This document shows, in pieces, positions 1 to 10,300 of a stretch of 64,000 nucleotides of DNA (position 1 is its first letter; every line of letters begins with the position of its first letter). Source of the stretch: Tetradesmus obliquus (lineage: Eukaryota; Chlorophyta; Chlorophyceae; Sphaeropleales; Scenedesmaceae); assembly GCA_030272155.1 (NCBI GenBank), contig CP126192.1, positions 3,878,501 to 3,942,500 of the forward strand. The letters are read 5' to 3'. The notes beneath the pieces are model-generated. The model was not told where the DNA came from, did no database searches, and saw only the letters and a list, made by a program, of their open reading frames with translations. The translations under genes and the position numbers were made by a program.

Positions 1-10
1 CAATCTGCAG

Positions 11-186
11 GGGCAAGCGCGTCATGTTTGACTGCGGCATCCACCCCGGGCTGCAGGGCGAGAACAGCCTGCCCTTCCTCACCAATGAGGACCTGGATGA
101 GATCCATGTGGCGCTCATCACACATTTTCATCTGGACCACTGCGCGGCAGTGCCCTACCTGCTGTGCCACACCACGTTCAAGGTGC

Positions 187-222
<36 letters not shown>

Positions 223-599
223 GCAGCAGCAGCAGCAGCACCTGCAGCAGCAGCGACGGCAGCAGCAACAAGCATGGGGTTTGGTTTGTGTTGTTTGTGT
301 TGCATCCTCATGAAACAGCAGCGGGCGTGCTGCCCGTTAACTAGTGCGCACGCAACTCTATTGCCCAGCAACTCCTGCCCACTCTATTGCCCAGCAACTC
401 CTGCCCACTCTATTGCCCAGCAACTCCTGCCCACTCTATTGCCCAGCAACTCCTGCCCACTCTTCGTGTTGACTGCCAATCCCGGCCCTGCTCCCCCTGC
501 TGCGTCTCACTGCTTCCCAATACTTGCCATCTGCTGGCAGGGGCACATCTTCATGAGCCACCCCACCAAGGCCATCTCCCCACGCCGACCTTGCCCCGC

Positions 600-631
<32 letters not shown>

Positions 632-3600
632 GCTGCTGCTGCTGCTGTGAACTGCGCCTGCTGCTGCCGCCGCCTGGCAGGGCCGCATCTTCATGACGCA
701 CCCCACCAAGGCCATCTTCCACACGCTGGTCTCCGACTTTGCCAACCTGAGCGGCGAGGACGCGCTGTTCAGCAAGAAGGACGTGGAGGCCTGCATGGAC
801 AGGATCGAGGTCATCGACTTCGACCAGACACTGCTGGTGGACGGCATACAGGTGGGTGGTGAGCAGCGGGAGGTGATGAGCCAGGGGGTGGCTGCGCCTG
901 CCTGCCAGCGTGTTGGCTTGTCTTGCCTACCTGCCTGCTTGCCTGCCTGCCTGCCCGCCTGTCCTAATGGGTTCAGGGTTTTGCATGCATCATTTGGCGC
1001 GGTATATGTTCTGTACGTACTGTTGGCAAGGTGCGGTGCACACGGCGTGCTTATGAAGTGCCAGCAGTTGCTCACGTCCTTGCTTGCTTGCTGCTTGCCT
1101 GCGCGTGCCGCTGCAGATCACACCCTACAGGGCTGGCCACGTGCTGGGTGCTGCCATGTTCATGGTCACGGGCAGCACCGTGCGCTGCCTGCTCACATGC
1201 CTCCCTGCCTGCCTGCTTGCTGTCTCGTGCCGCTGCAGATCACGCCCTACAGGGCTGGCCACGTGCTGGGTGCCGCTATGTTCATGGTGGAGGTGGCCGG
1301 CATGCGCTGCCTGTACACGGGCGACTACAGCAGGGTCACAGACAGGCACCTGTCGGCAGCAGACACGCCGCCAGTCACGCCACACATCGGTGTGTAGTGT
1401 TTCCAGCTCTATGTTTTGGTGCTCAGCCAGGCTCCGGCATGTTGTTGCAATCCCGCAATGATGTATGCGACGCTGGTGGTGGGGCAAGGCAGCAGGTTCT
1501 CACCAGCCAGCAGCAGACGGATGAGGCCAACCATACTCATCATCATTGGCCGCCTTTGTGTTGCTGCAGTCGAAACAGTTGGCACCGACACAGTGTGCCA
1601 ATGCCTGCTCTGCCATGCTGGTTGCCGATGCTGCCGCTTTGCGCAGTGATCGTGGAGAGCACGTACGGCACGCAGCTGCACGGCCCCAGGGAGACGCGTG
1701 AGCGGCTCTTCACGGAGAGCATTTCGCGCACCGTGCGCGCCGGCGGCAGGGTGCTGCTGCCCATCGTGGCCATTGGCAGGGCACAGGTGCGGGCAGATTG
1801 CAGCAGCAGCAGCAGCAGCAGCAGCAGCACATTGTGTAAGGTTCACCCGGAAGCAGTTGCTTTGCTTCTCGTGTGGTCCAGAACCAAGTGGCAGCTCACT
1901 ATGCTCTGCATGTTTCAGCTGACTGCCTTGCATTTTGTCACGCGTACAACGAGCATCAACCAGGTTTGCTGCATGCCTTGACGGCCAGGTGCTGCTAGGC
2001 TGTTAGCGCGTGTTGTGCGTTGGATGCGTGTCCGCTCTTGTGTTTGGGGTCTCCTGGCTGTGCATTGAGTCCAATGATGAGTCATTCTATATGTCCAATT
2101 GCTGGCTTACCAAACCACTGGTGACAACCTGATTGGCTGAGGACGCATGATCAGTACACACCTCCATAGCTGCCTTCTTAGATGGCTGCTTTGGGTGCAT
2201 CATGACACATTGTCTTGCATGCAGCGCACATGCACCCCGCGCGTCTTGTAACACAACCCTCAAGTTTGGCCTCACTGCTGCTGCTGCTGCTGCTGCCTGC
2301 TGCTGCCAGGAGCTGCTGCTGCTGCTTGATGAGTACTGGGCGCGCCACCCGCAGCTGCAGGGCATCCCCATCTACCAGGCCAGCGGCGTGGCGCGCAAGG
2401 CGCTCAACGTGTTCGCAACATACGTGGCCATGATGAATGCAGACATCCAGAAGGCCATCAACCAGGTGCGGCAGGGGCTGAGAATTGGCACTGCCAGGGC
2501 GAGGAGCAGCATTTGGCGTGCCTGCATGTTGGCGGCAGAGAACACATGTCGAGAGAGGAGACTGGGTGCTCATGAATGCTCACAGGTGTTCTCTGTTTTG
2601 CCTGCGCTGCATCACCTTCTGCTGACTCTCACGTTGCTGCTGCTGCTGCTCCTGCTGCTTGTTCCCTCCCTCCCCTGGCTGCCTCTCCCGCCGCAGTACC
2701 ACCGCAACCCCTTTCACTTCAAGCACGTGCAGGTGCTGAAAGGTGGCGCTGCAATTGATGACTGCGGGCCCTGCGTGGTCATGGCCACACCCTCCATGCT
2801 GCAAAGTGGGCTCAGCAGGGACCTGTTTGAGGCCTGGTGCGAGAGCAGCAGCAACACGGTCATCATCGCTGACTTTGCGGTGCAGGGCACGCTGGCACGG
2901 GACATCCTGAGCAGCCCTAGCCACGTGATGAGCAGGCAGGGTGTCAAGGTGCGCGCGGCGCTGCTGTGGAGGTGCTGTGGAGAGCCAGTATTCAAGTTCA
3001 TGTTTCAGTAGGCATGTCAGGCCTCTGCTGCCCCGGCTTCCTGAGCTGCTGCCTGCTGTGTATTGCGCTGGCTTCTGTGCGCTTATGCATCGCACTTTTC
3101 GTCAGCTGCCATGCACCCTTGGCAGGGTGTCGTGCCGTGTGCTGCGGCTGCAAGCTCACATCGCCCCTGCATGCTTCACACCGGCCACCTCTACTGCTTC
3201 GTGCTGCCTGCTGCAGCTGCCGCTGCGTGCGCTCGTCGAGGCCATTTCCTTCAGCTGCCTGCATTGTTCAGCTGCTTGTGTTTATGCCTTGCACTGCTGC
3301 CTCACATTGCTGCTTTTGTGCTGTTTGTGCATTGCAGCTGCCGCTGCGTGCGCGCGTGGAGGCCATCTCCTTCAGCGCGCATGCCGACTTTGACCAGACG
3401 CGGCAGTTCCTGGAGCAGCTGGCGCCTCCTCACGTGGTGCTGGTGCACGGCGAGTTCAACGAGATGATGCGCCTGCGCACGGTGCGCCACACAGCTCGCA
3501 CTGCACATCCTCTGCATGGCATGCGGTGGCGCGTGGCAGGACTCGCGGTTGTGATGGAGGCAATAGCACTTTGGTACTGCAAATCCACACAACTTTGGGT

Positions 3601-4963
3601 GTGGCACGCTCTGCACCCAGCTGTGCAGACTGCTGTTACCCAGCACTGCGCGGCGCACCCTCAGCCTGCCTGTGCACTGCCTCGGCCGCACTGGGCTGGA
3701 GCAATGAAAAGGTTTGAGGTCTTTAGCAATCAATTCTATTCGAGGCCTCTATGACAGCCCTACGGCAGGGCAGCACTTTTCACTGCATGTGTACACATGT
3801 TGTGTGTGCATGTGGCCCTGCAGGCGTTGGAGCGAGAGGCAGCACAGAAGGGCTGGACTCGCACCCTGCACACGCCCAAGACAGACAGCTCCATCTTCAT
3901 CCCCTTCACGCAGCAGCACACCGCAGCAGTGCGGGGCAGGCTAGCGGAGCAGCCCGCCAAGGCAGGCCAGGCGCTGCGGGGCGTGCTGGTGCACCAGGGG
4001 GCTGCTGACCAGATCTTGCACCCTGAGGACATGTCCACATTCACCAAGCTCACAGTGGGTGAGTGGCTTGAGTGACGCTGCTTGCCAGGAGGTGTACATA
4101 GATGTGGGGTGAGCACACCGCGTAAGAGGTGCGGAAATCAAAATCACACTGGCTTATTATCGGCGGTTGCCGTTGTGCATGCATGGCTGGTCAATGAGCT
4201 TCTGTCAACCGTATCTTTAGCTGAGCAGCAGCTGTGTGTGCAGTTTGGGTGGGGATATCTGACGATGCATCTGCCGCTTGTTACCTGGCGGCCTCCGTTG
4301 CCCGCTGCAGGCAAGGTGATGCACAGGCAGGCCGTGGCCATGAGCAAGCCCTTCTCAGAAGTGCGGCTGGCGCTGGAGGTCATGTTTGAAGGCATAGAGG
4401 GCAGCGGTTGCCTGCCAGTCAAATCAGTGCATCCAGCAGCAGCAGCAGCAGCAGCAGATGGCAGCAGCAGCAGCAGCAGCGGCCAGCCGCCGGAAGGCGA
4501 GCAGGCGGTGTGTGTCGGCGACATTGTCATGGTGCGGTACCGCCCCGGCAATCCCGCGCTAGGGTACGAGTCCCATGTCGTGCTAGAGTGGGCTGGCGGC
4601 TCGAAAGGCGATGTCGTGGCAGATGCTGTGCTGGCAGTGCTGCTGCAAGCTGCTGGGGAGCCCAGCGGCGCTGCGAAAGCAGAAGCAGCGCGGCAGGCGG
4701 CGCTGGCGGCTGGTGATGTTGCTGGCGCGCTGCATGCGGAGATGCAGCTTGCAGGACTTCTGCTGGCTGCGCAGTTTGGGCCTGTGGTAGTGAGTGAGGC
4801 TGCGGGGCAGATCCAGATGCAGGTGGATGGTGTAGAGGTGGTGGTGGATCACGTGCATGGCAAGGTTGCGTGTGATGCTGAGCCGTTGAGGCTGCGTGTG
4901 GAGAAGGTGCTGCAGCGGATCACTGAGGCGCTGCGGCCGTGTGCACTGGACTTTGAGGATTGA
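11..4963 (+). CDS. CPSF3: CPSF3 (CPSF73) pre-mRNA 3'-end processing endonuclease, 5' end cut by window
   Basis: Metallo-beta-lactamase/beta-CASP nuclease of the cleavage and polyadenylation complex; it cuts pre-mRNA after the poly(A) signal in the nucleus. Nine exons are visible: 11-182, 681-851, 1239-1389, 1647-1786, 2310-2465, 2697-2948, 3338-3481, 3824-4058 and 4311-4963. They close to one frame of about 690 codons, near the usual family length of about 684, so only the extreme N-terminus should lie off-window. Zinc-site motif HFHLDH is in the first exon, GDYS at about 1320, the beta-CASP acidic motif VIVESTYG after 1647, the His motif ISFSAHADF after 3338, and [10 protein letters not shown] at about 3440. 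All catalytic motifs look intact. The last exon carries a polyalanine/polyserine insert (about 4435-4485) before the CPSF73 C-terminal domain. Three of its exons have intronic echoes. Confidence 0.95.
188..241 (+). repeat. (CAG)n run just after the donor of CPSF3 intron 183-680
   Basis: Nearly pure CAG units with one CGG-type interruption begin five bases after the exon end at 182. The complementary (CTG)n run lies at the other end of the same intron (600-648). Confidence 0.9.
355..458 (+). repeat. 26-bp minisatellite, four tandem copies, in CPSF3 intron
   Basis: The unit starts ACTCTATTGCCCAGCAACTC and repeats with a period of 26 bases, starting at 355, 381, 407 and 433. The copies are essentially identical, so the array is young or kept uniform. 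It sits between the CAG and CTG runs of the same intron. Confidence 0.95.
535..583 (+). repeat. Exon-edge echo of the CPSF3 exon starting at 681
   Basis: This segment matches 675-723 over about 49 bases with a few substitutions, including the AG before the exon. It would encode [12 protein letters not shown], compared with [12 protein letters not shown] in the real exon. The family sequence is matched by the downstream copy, which also leads into the rest of the exon. Confidence 0.88.
600..648 (+). repeat. (CTG)n run just before the acceptor of CPSF3 intron 183-680
   Basis: About 15 CTG units with one CTA interruption end some 30 bases before the acceptor at 680. The run is complementary to the CAG run at 188-241. 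Confidence 0.9.
1104..1167 (+). repeat. Exon-edge echo of the CPSF3 exon starting at 1239
   Basis: Offset by 122 bases from 1226-1289. The acceptor CTGCAG is kept, and the translated stretch [17 protein letters not shown] is identical in both copies. The three differences within it (ACA/ACG, GCT/GCC, GCC/GCT) are all synonymous. Confidence 0.93.
1797..1829 (+). repeat. (CAG)n run after the donor of CPSF3 intron 1787-2309
   Basis: Roughly 11 CAG units begin about ten bases after the exon end at 1786. A CTG run lies directly before the acceptor of the same intron (2275-2304). Confidence 0.9.
3213..3256 (+). repeat. Exon-edge echo of the CPSF3 exon starting at 3338
   Basis: Matches 3334-3377, including CAG at the splice site. 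The echo would encode [13 protein letters not shown], compared with [13 protein letters not shown] in the real exon, then diverges before the catalytic histidine. Confidence 0.88.
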
Positions 4964-7337
4964 GAGAGAGCTGCTCAGGTGTATGTGTGGCAGGGCATCT
5001 TGTGTGGAGTGTAAAACCTTGATGGCTTGCAACCTCAAGTTGATTGCAATATTGACACATTAATGTGCGAGATGAGGGTGTGCGTAAGCGCTGTAGGTGT
5101 TGCACAGCACCAGCGTCTGCTGACCAACGTGACGTCAGACTGGTAATGCTGGCCCACCTGCAGAGAGTTTGCACTGCACTAAAACCCCCCTGGCGTTTGC
5201 AGTACTGTGTTGGGTTGATGGGTGGCAAGTGCGACTGCAGGCACCCTGAGTGCCCCAGCCCATGGTTTAGGTGTTAGGGTTTAGGCTGCAGGCGCACTGA
5301 GCCCCCAAGCCATGTCCGCTGCCGCATGCATGTTTTGCTGTGCAAATTGCCGGATGTCTTTGCTTAAAAGAACTCACCATCAGCTTTCGGCAGGGTTGCA
5401 ACTCATGCAAGATGAGCATGCGCAAGCAGCCGCGAGCCAATGGTTTGGACAGAAATGTTAAAAGGGTGTGGCTCTGGAGGGCGCTTGCGCTAGCAAAGCT
5501 GCTTGTGTTGCCAGCTGCTGGAGCACATCATGTGCGCACGGCGCACCTGTCAATGCGCACGGTGCACCTGTCAATGCATTGGGGGTATGTAACCGAGCAC
5601 TGTGGGTGTCGTACAAGGTATCAATTAAGCAAGACATACTGCTGGATTAGCCTCACCAATTTCCACGGTGTAAGTTGTGATGATAGCTATAGGCTCATGT
5701 GCATGGAAAGACTTGTCGACTGTACAGTTACAAAGCAGGCCGAGGACCCGCTAAATCAACTTGCAGCCTCTGCCAGCACCTGCCATACAGGCTGCTGCAT
5801 ATCTGGCGGCTGCAGACCTCTCCTTCTCGCACGGCTGCATGCAAAACCTTTTCAGGAAAGCACCACCATGCCATGATGACCACAAACAAGGACACGTTTG
5901 TGTCCTGTTCTCAACTTCCGATGTTGGCATTCAAACCAAGCGCTGTTCAGGCACTGCCACAAAGACAGTGAGGCGCACGAGACCAAACTCTTTCCAAGTG
6001 CAATTCTCTGCCGATGCCGCAAGAGCAGCCTGGTCATTTCAGAGCCAGTACACAATTTGGCATTGCTGGCAGCATCCATGCAGCAGAACAACAGCCAGCA
6101 AACCACACAATCCAAAAGAAGCCTACGACCTAGGCAGCAGACTGCCCTCCTCACGGAGACCTGAACATAACACACATTTTGAGGCGCAAAACATGCGCCG
6201 TAAGGCATCGAATGAATGATAATCAATCAGTGTGTGAAGCAAATGACGCGCAGACTGATTCCTGGTGGGGTAGCTCTCTGGACCCAGCTGTGCAGAGTGC
6301 AGTGGCTGTGAAATGCGCGGGGAAAACCTGTGAAGCAATCCACAACCACTACAGCTGCCAAGTGGCCTGTGCCTGCATGCATGCCCATCCAGGGCTGGAT
6401 GGTGCACAATGCTAAAAAATCAATTCTGTGGAGATGTGTGAGCAGCATGCAAATGCTGCTAAGGACCTACGGGAAGGGCGCATGCTAATTCAAGCCAGCG
6501 GTGTAACTGCAGAACCATCAAGGCGGCATGACAGTGCACAAGAATGCAACGCGCCTTCGGGCAACCTAACAGCTGTGGCGCAACAGCACACAGCATCCCC
6601 CAGCTGCTAACCCCTGAAGGGTTGCAACACAACACAAAACACAAAGAATGTAACATGCCAAAAGCAGCCTTTCTGCCTAGCACGCAGCAGGCATTGTACT
6701 AGACTATCAGCAGCATCGCTGTTCTGAAAACTAGCCACCAGGTAATAGGGAGCAATACCAGAGCCCAGCATAATCCGATGCTAATTGCTGCGCACCAACG
6801 CATGTTGGTGACACAGCATTCACAGCAAATCGCATGTGAAGTGCAGAGGTGGACCTGTGTAGTCGTCCGCTCTCTGCTATAGCCCATCGCGCTAAGGAAG
6901 GCAAGTATGCTCTAAGCAAAGCAAAGCACAGGGCATGCGTAAGCATGCACACAGGAATACTGCAAGGGCTCAACATGACAAGACATGCCTGGCAGGCTCA
7001 TCTTACATATGCTCATGCAAAATGTAAAATGCATGTGACACCTGCACTTCTGAGGCCGGCACACCACATCTCAGAAAAAACTCAAGAGGCATCATAACAT
7101 GGAACTCAGCACACAGCAACAGACCGCTTGCCTGCATGCAGTGCGTGAACGCATACATACGCCCAGCCGCACAACACACACGCTGCGCACATCCTGCTAC
7201 TCAGGCACCATGCACGTGTGCATGCCTGCAGCAGCAGCAGCAGCCACGCGACCTGGCCATTGGACTCACGCGCACATGTTGCCAGCACGGCAGTGCAGTG
7301 TCAGCTGGACCTCAGCCTGGTGCGCCTCATCGGGGAC
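4964..7337. other. Convergent intergenic spacer between CPSF3 and the Cys-rich gene
   Basis: No coding region resembling a known family was found on either strand. It holds a 21-bp tandem doublet at about 5533-5574 (GCGCACGGCGCACCTGTCAAT type) and a short telomere-like TTTAGG/TTAGGG cluster at 5266-5285. The rest looks like unstructured spacer. Confidence 0.6.
5010..5014 (+). terminator. Possible TGTAA poly(A) signal of CPSF3
   Basis: TGTAA lies about 47 bases after the CPSF3 stop. Green algal nuclear genes commonly use this motif, but it is short and can occur by chance. Confidence 0.4.
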
Positions 7338-10300
7338 TTAAATGGCGAACAGGCTGGGCTTGGCGCGGGTCAAGGAGCGCTTGGCTACGTCTGCACCATC
7401 AGGGGCTGTGGCTCCTGTAATGAGCAGGCACTTCTTGTTGACATTGCCAGGATCGTTGTTCTTGGAATTATCAAACACAACACCGGCACAGCTGTCCAGG
7501 GCGTCGCATGCATCAAAGCAGGCAGCCTTGTCGCCGGCATCTGTACTTGGAGGGGTCCGCACACCGATGTCAGAGCCAGCATCCAGCCACTGTGTGTACA
7601 TGCCTGTGGACACGGCCTTGGGCTTGGCGGCCTGCAGCTTGCGGGACTGGCTCACATCAGAGGAGGGCACGGCCTTGAAGGCGGTGACGACAGTGCTGCA
7701 GGGAGAGACAGCAGCAACAGTAGCAGCACAGCAGCAGAGCACGCAGCGAAGTTAGCTTGCAGTCAGGCAGTCAAGACGGGGCTGCTTACCCAGAGACTAT
7801 GCAATCACATGCCATGAAAACGGCCATGCCAATATGTTGTAGCTCAATGCAGTCTGCAGTGTGCCGACTGAGTCACAGCTGCAGAGTGGGCAGCAGCAGC
7901 AGCGGCACTCACCCCGAGTTCGATGCCATCTTGACTTTGCACTTGTTGGCATCGTCCGTTGCATTGTAGTCGAATGTGGCAAACATGCATAGTTGTTCAC
8001 CCAGGCAGTAGTCAGCGCAGTCTTGAATGGAGGTTTTGACTGGGTCCGATGCTGCGTTCGCTCCAGCCAGGTACCACAGGCCGTCCTCAATCTGGGCCAT
8101 GCCAGCCACGCACTCAGCTGCATCCTGGGCACCTTGGATAGCCCTGGCGGGAGACGTGTAGTTTTTGTTGTTGCCTTCGTACCAGAACTGGAAGCCAATG
8201 ACGGATGTAGGGCAGGCAACACATGAGAGTTCGGTGTTGTCCCTGCCTGGCGGGCCGTAGCTGCCTGCTGCGGCATCGCCACCGCACGCGCTACAGGCTC
8301 CTGTGTTGGGACCACCATAGCCAGGCTTGCAGACTGGCAGATGGTGGAAGGGAGGGATACAGGCCAAAACAGCAGCAAAGCAGGGCAGAAGAAAGTCAGC
8401 AACCAGTCATCCCACCACAGTGGAGCAGTTTGCCTGCCGGCGCAGCTCTACAAACAGGCGTAACAAGACAAAAAAACCTTACGCAAGGACTGCTCATCAC
8501 GCTGTGCGCCGCGTTATCATGAACGCGCTGCTAACATGCTTAGACGATGTCTGCTGGTGTCGCCTTGATGACCAAGTCACTTACTTGTGCAGTCAGCTTC
8601 GGCGTCAGAGCCCTCCTCTTCAGTCCAGGAGTTGCCAGGGCAACTAGTACACTCTGCTGGAGTCTTTGTTTCATTGTTATAGGTGCCTGCAGCAAGGTGC
8701 ACACGGTGGTTTGTCAGGGCTTGGTGCTCATGCTGGCAGTAAGTTATACGTGCTGATCAACAGTCGTTTCTCACAAGCTGTCCAAATGAAAGGCATTCCA
8801 CAGCAGCGAAGTTGATGCGCATTAAACAAGCAACAGCTGCGGCAGCAGTGGTCTCACCAGCTGGGCACTGCTGCATCTTGCCGTCTCCTGTAGCCCAATC
8901 CGTGCCGTTGTAGTAGCCGAAGCCTGGAGCGGATTTGCAGGTGGTGTTGGCGTTCTGGCCGGGTGCGTTAGTGGTCAGGCCATAGCCGCATTGCGTGCTG
9001 CAGGACGATGTGCAGCAATGGCGCAAAGCAGAGCACGAGCGTCAGCAGCAGCCCAATGTTTCACAAATTATACTTCCTGGCGTGCGCCACGTGGCACACA
9101 AACTGTGAACATCTCTGACAAGCAGCCTCTTTTAGTTGCTGATGCTGGGCCGGGGGGGGGGGGGGGGGGCGGGCGGGGGATGAGATGGGCTGGCTGCTGC
9201 CACATGATGTGCATTGCGCTGTATGTTGCTCGACATCTGTGCACTAGCAAGCGTTTTGCGGTGTTTTGCTCACCAGGCAAGGTAGTTGTTGCCTGCGTTG
9301 TACCAGCCCTTGGCGCACTGTGTGGCAACACGCCCATCATAGCCGTAGCCGGGCACCGTCACGCATGCCAGGGGGTCGAAGAAGCCGTTGGTGGTCTTGT
9401 ATTTGGTGTAATCGGTTACGTTAAGGTCGGTTAGAGTATCATCTACCTTCATGCCGGCAGGGCAGAGCTTGCAGGGGGTCTGCGCAAGGCCGTACACCTT
9501 GGCGCTGGACACGCCGTAGGAGTTGGCCACAGGATTGGTGCCTTTGCCGCAGTTCCTGGCCTTGTAGACCATGATGCTGGTGCCATTAGAAACGTAGTAC
9601 ATGCCCTGGCCCTTCTCAATGTCTGCAAGGAGCAGTGGCACGTGGTAGGCACATGATGTGTCAGCAGCCTGTCAAGATCAGGTAGCTCCTTGCAGCATAT
9701 TGTGTGCGGCTTTCACAGTAGCATAAGACAGATCCACACTGTAGCTACTCATGCTTTGCAGCGAGCACTTCCGCTACGATGTTAGGGAAAGGTGCATGCG
9801 ACTGCAACACACAAAGACATGTTGTGCTTGGCACTTGTGTGAGCAGGAGCCACTCTGCAGCAGTTCGTGCATCAAAGAGTGCTTGCTGAAGCCAACCCAT
9901 GTGTAGATGTACAGCGTAGCGTGCACATAAAGTCTGCAGCAGACTGCAGGTTACGCCGCCATGCACAAGCAGCAACTCACAGCATGACTTGGAAGATGCC
10001 TTGACCATGGCGCTCAGCACACTGTAGTCCGTGTTAGCGCCTGCTTCTGCAGTCGTGTTCAGGGAGTACAGGGTGATTGGCTCAATTGCCTCGGCATTGA
10101 TGTCCGTGCCGCAAGCAACGCATGGCTTGCCAGAAGCTGCAGCAAGAGCGATCCAGTCGCTCCTGTACTTGTTGGTGCCGCATGCAGCGACGTTACCACC
10201 GCTGATGTCAAAACCGGGCGGGACCACTGCAGGCACAGTGTTGCAGGAGCAGGGCAGAAGGCAAATCAGGTGCTGGAATCGAATATGACCTTTGAGTTCT

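Noticed and set aside
28-696. Long open frames through CAG/CTG runs (polyA, polyS, polyC peptides)
   Set aside because: Trinucleotide repeats keep all frames open. These frames cross introns of recognised genes and have no family similarity.
2936-3150. Possible donor-side echo in CPSF3 (GGCAGGGTGTC repeated)
   Set aside because: Only 11 bases match exactly, which is within chance in this composition.
5260-5290. Interstitial telomere
   Set aside because: Only two or three imperfect TTTAGG/TTAGGG units; too short to support.
5340-5876. Open frame in the spacer after CPSF3
   Set aside because: No similarity, no codon bias like its neighbours, and no clear start context.
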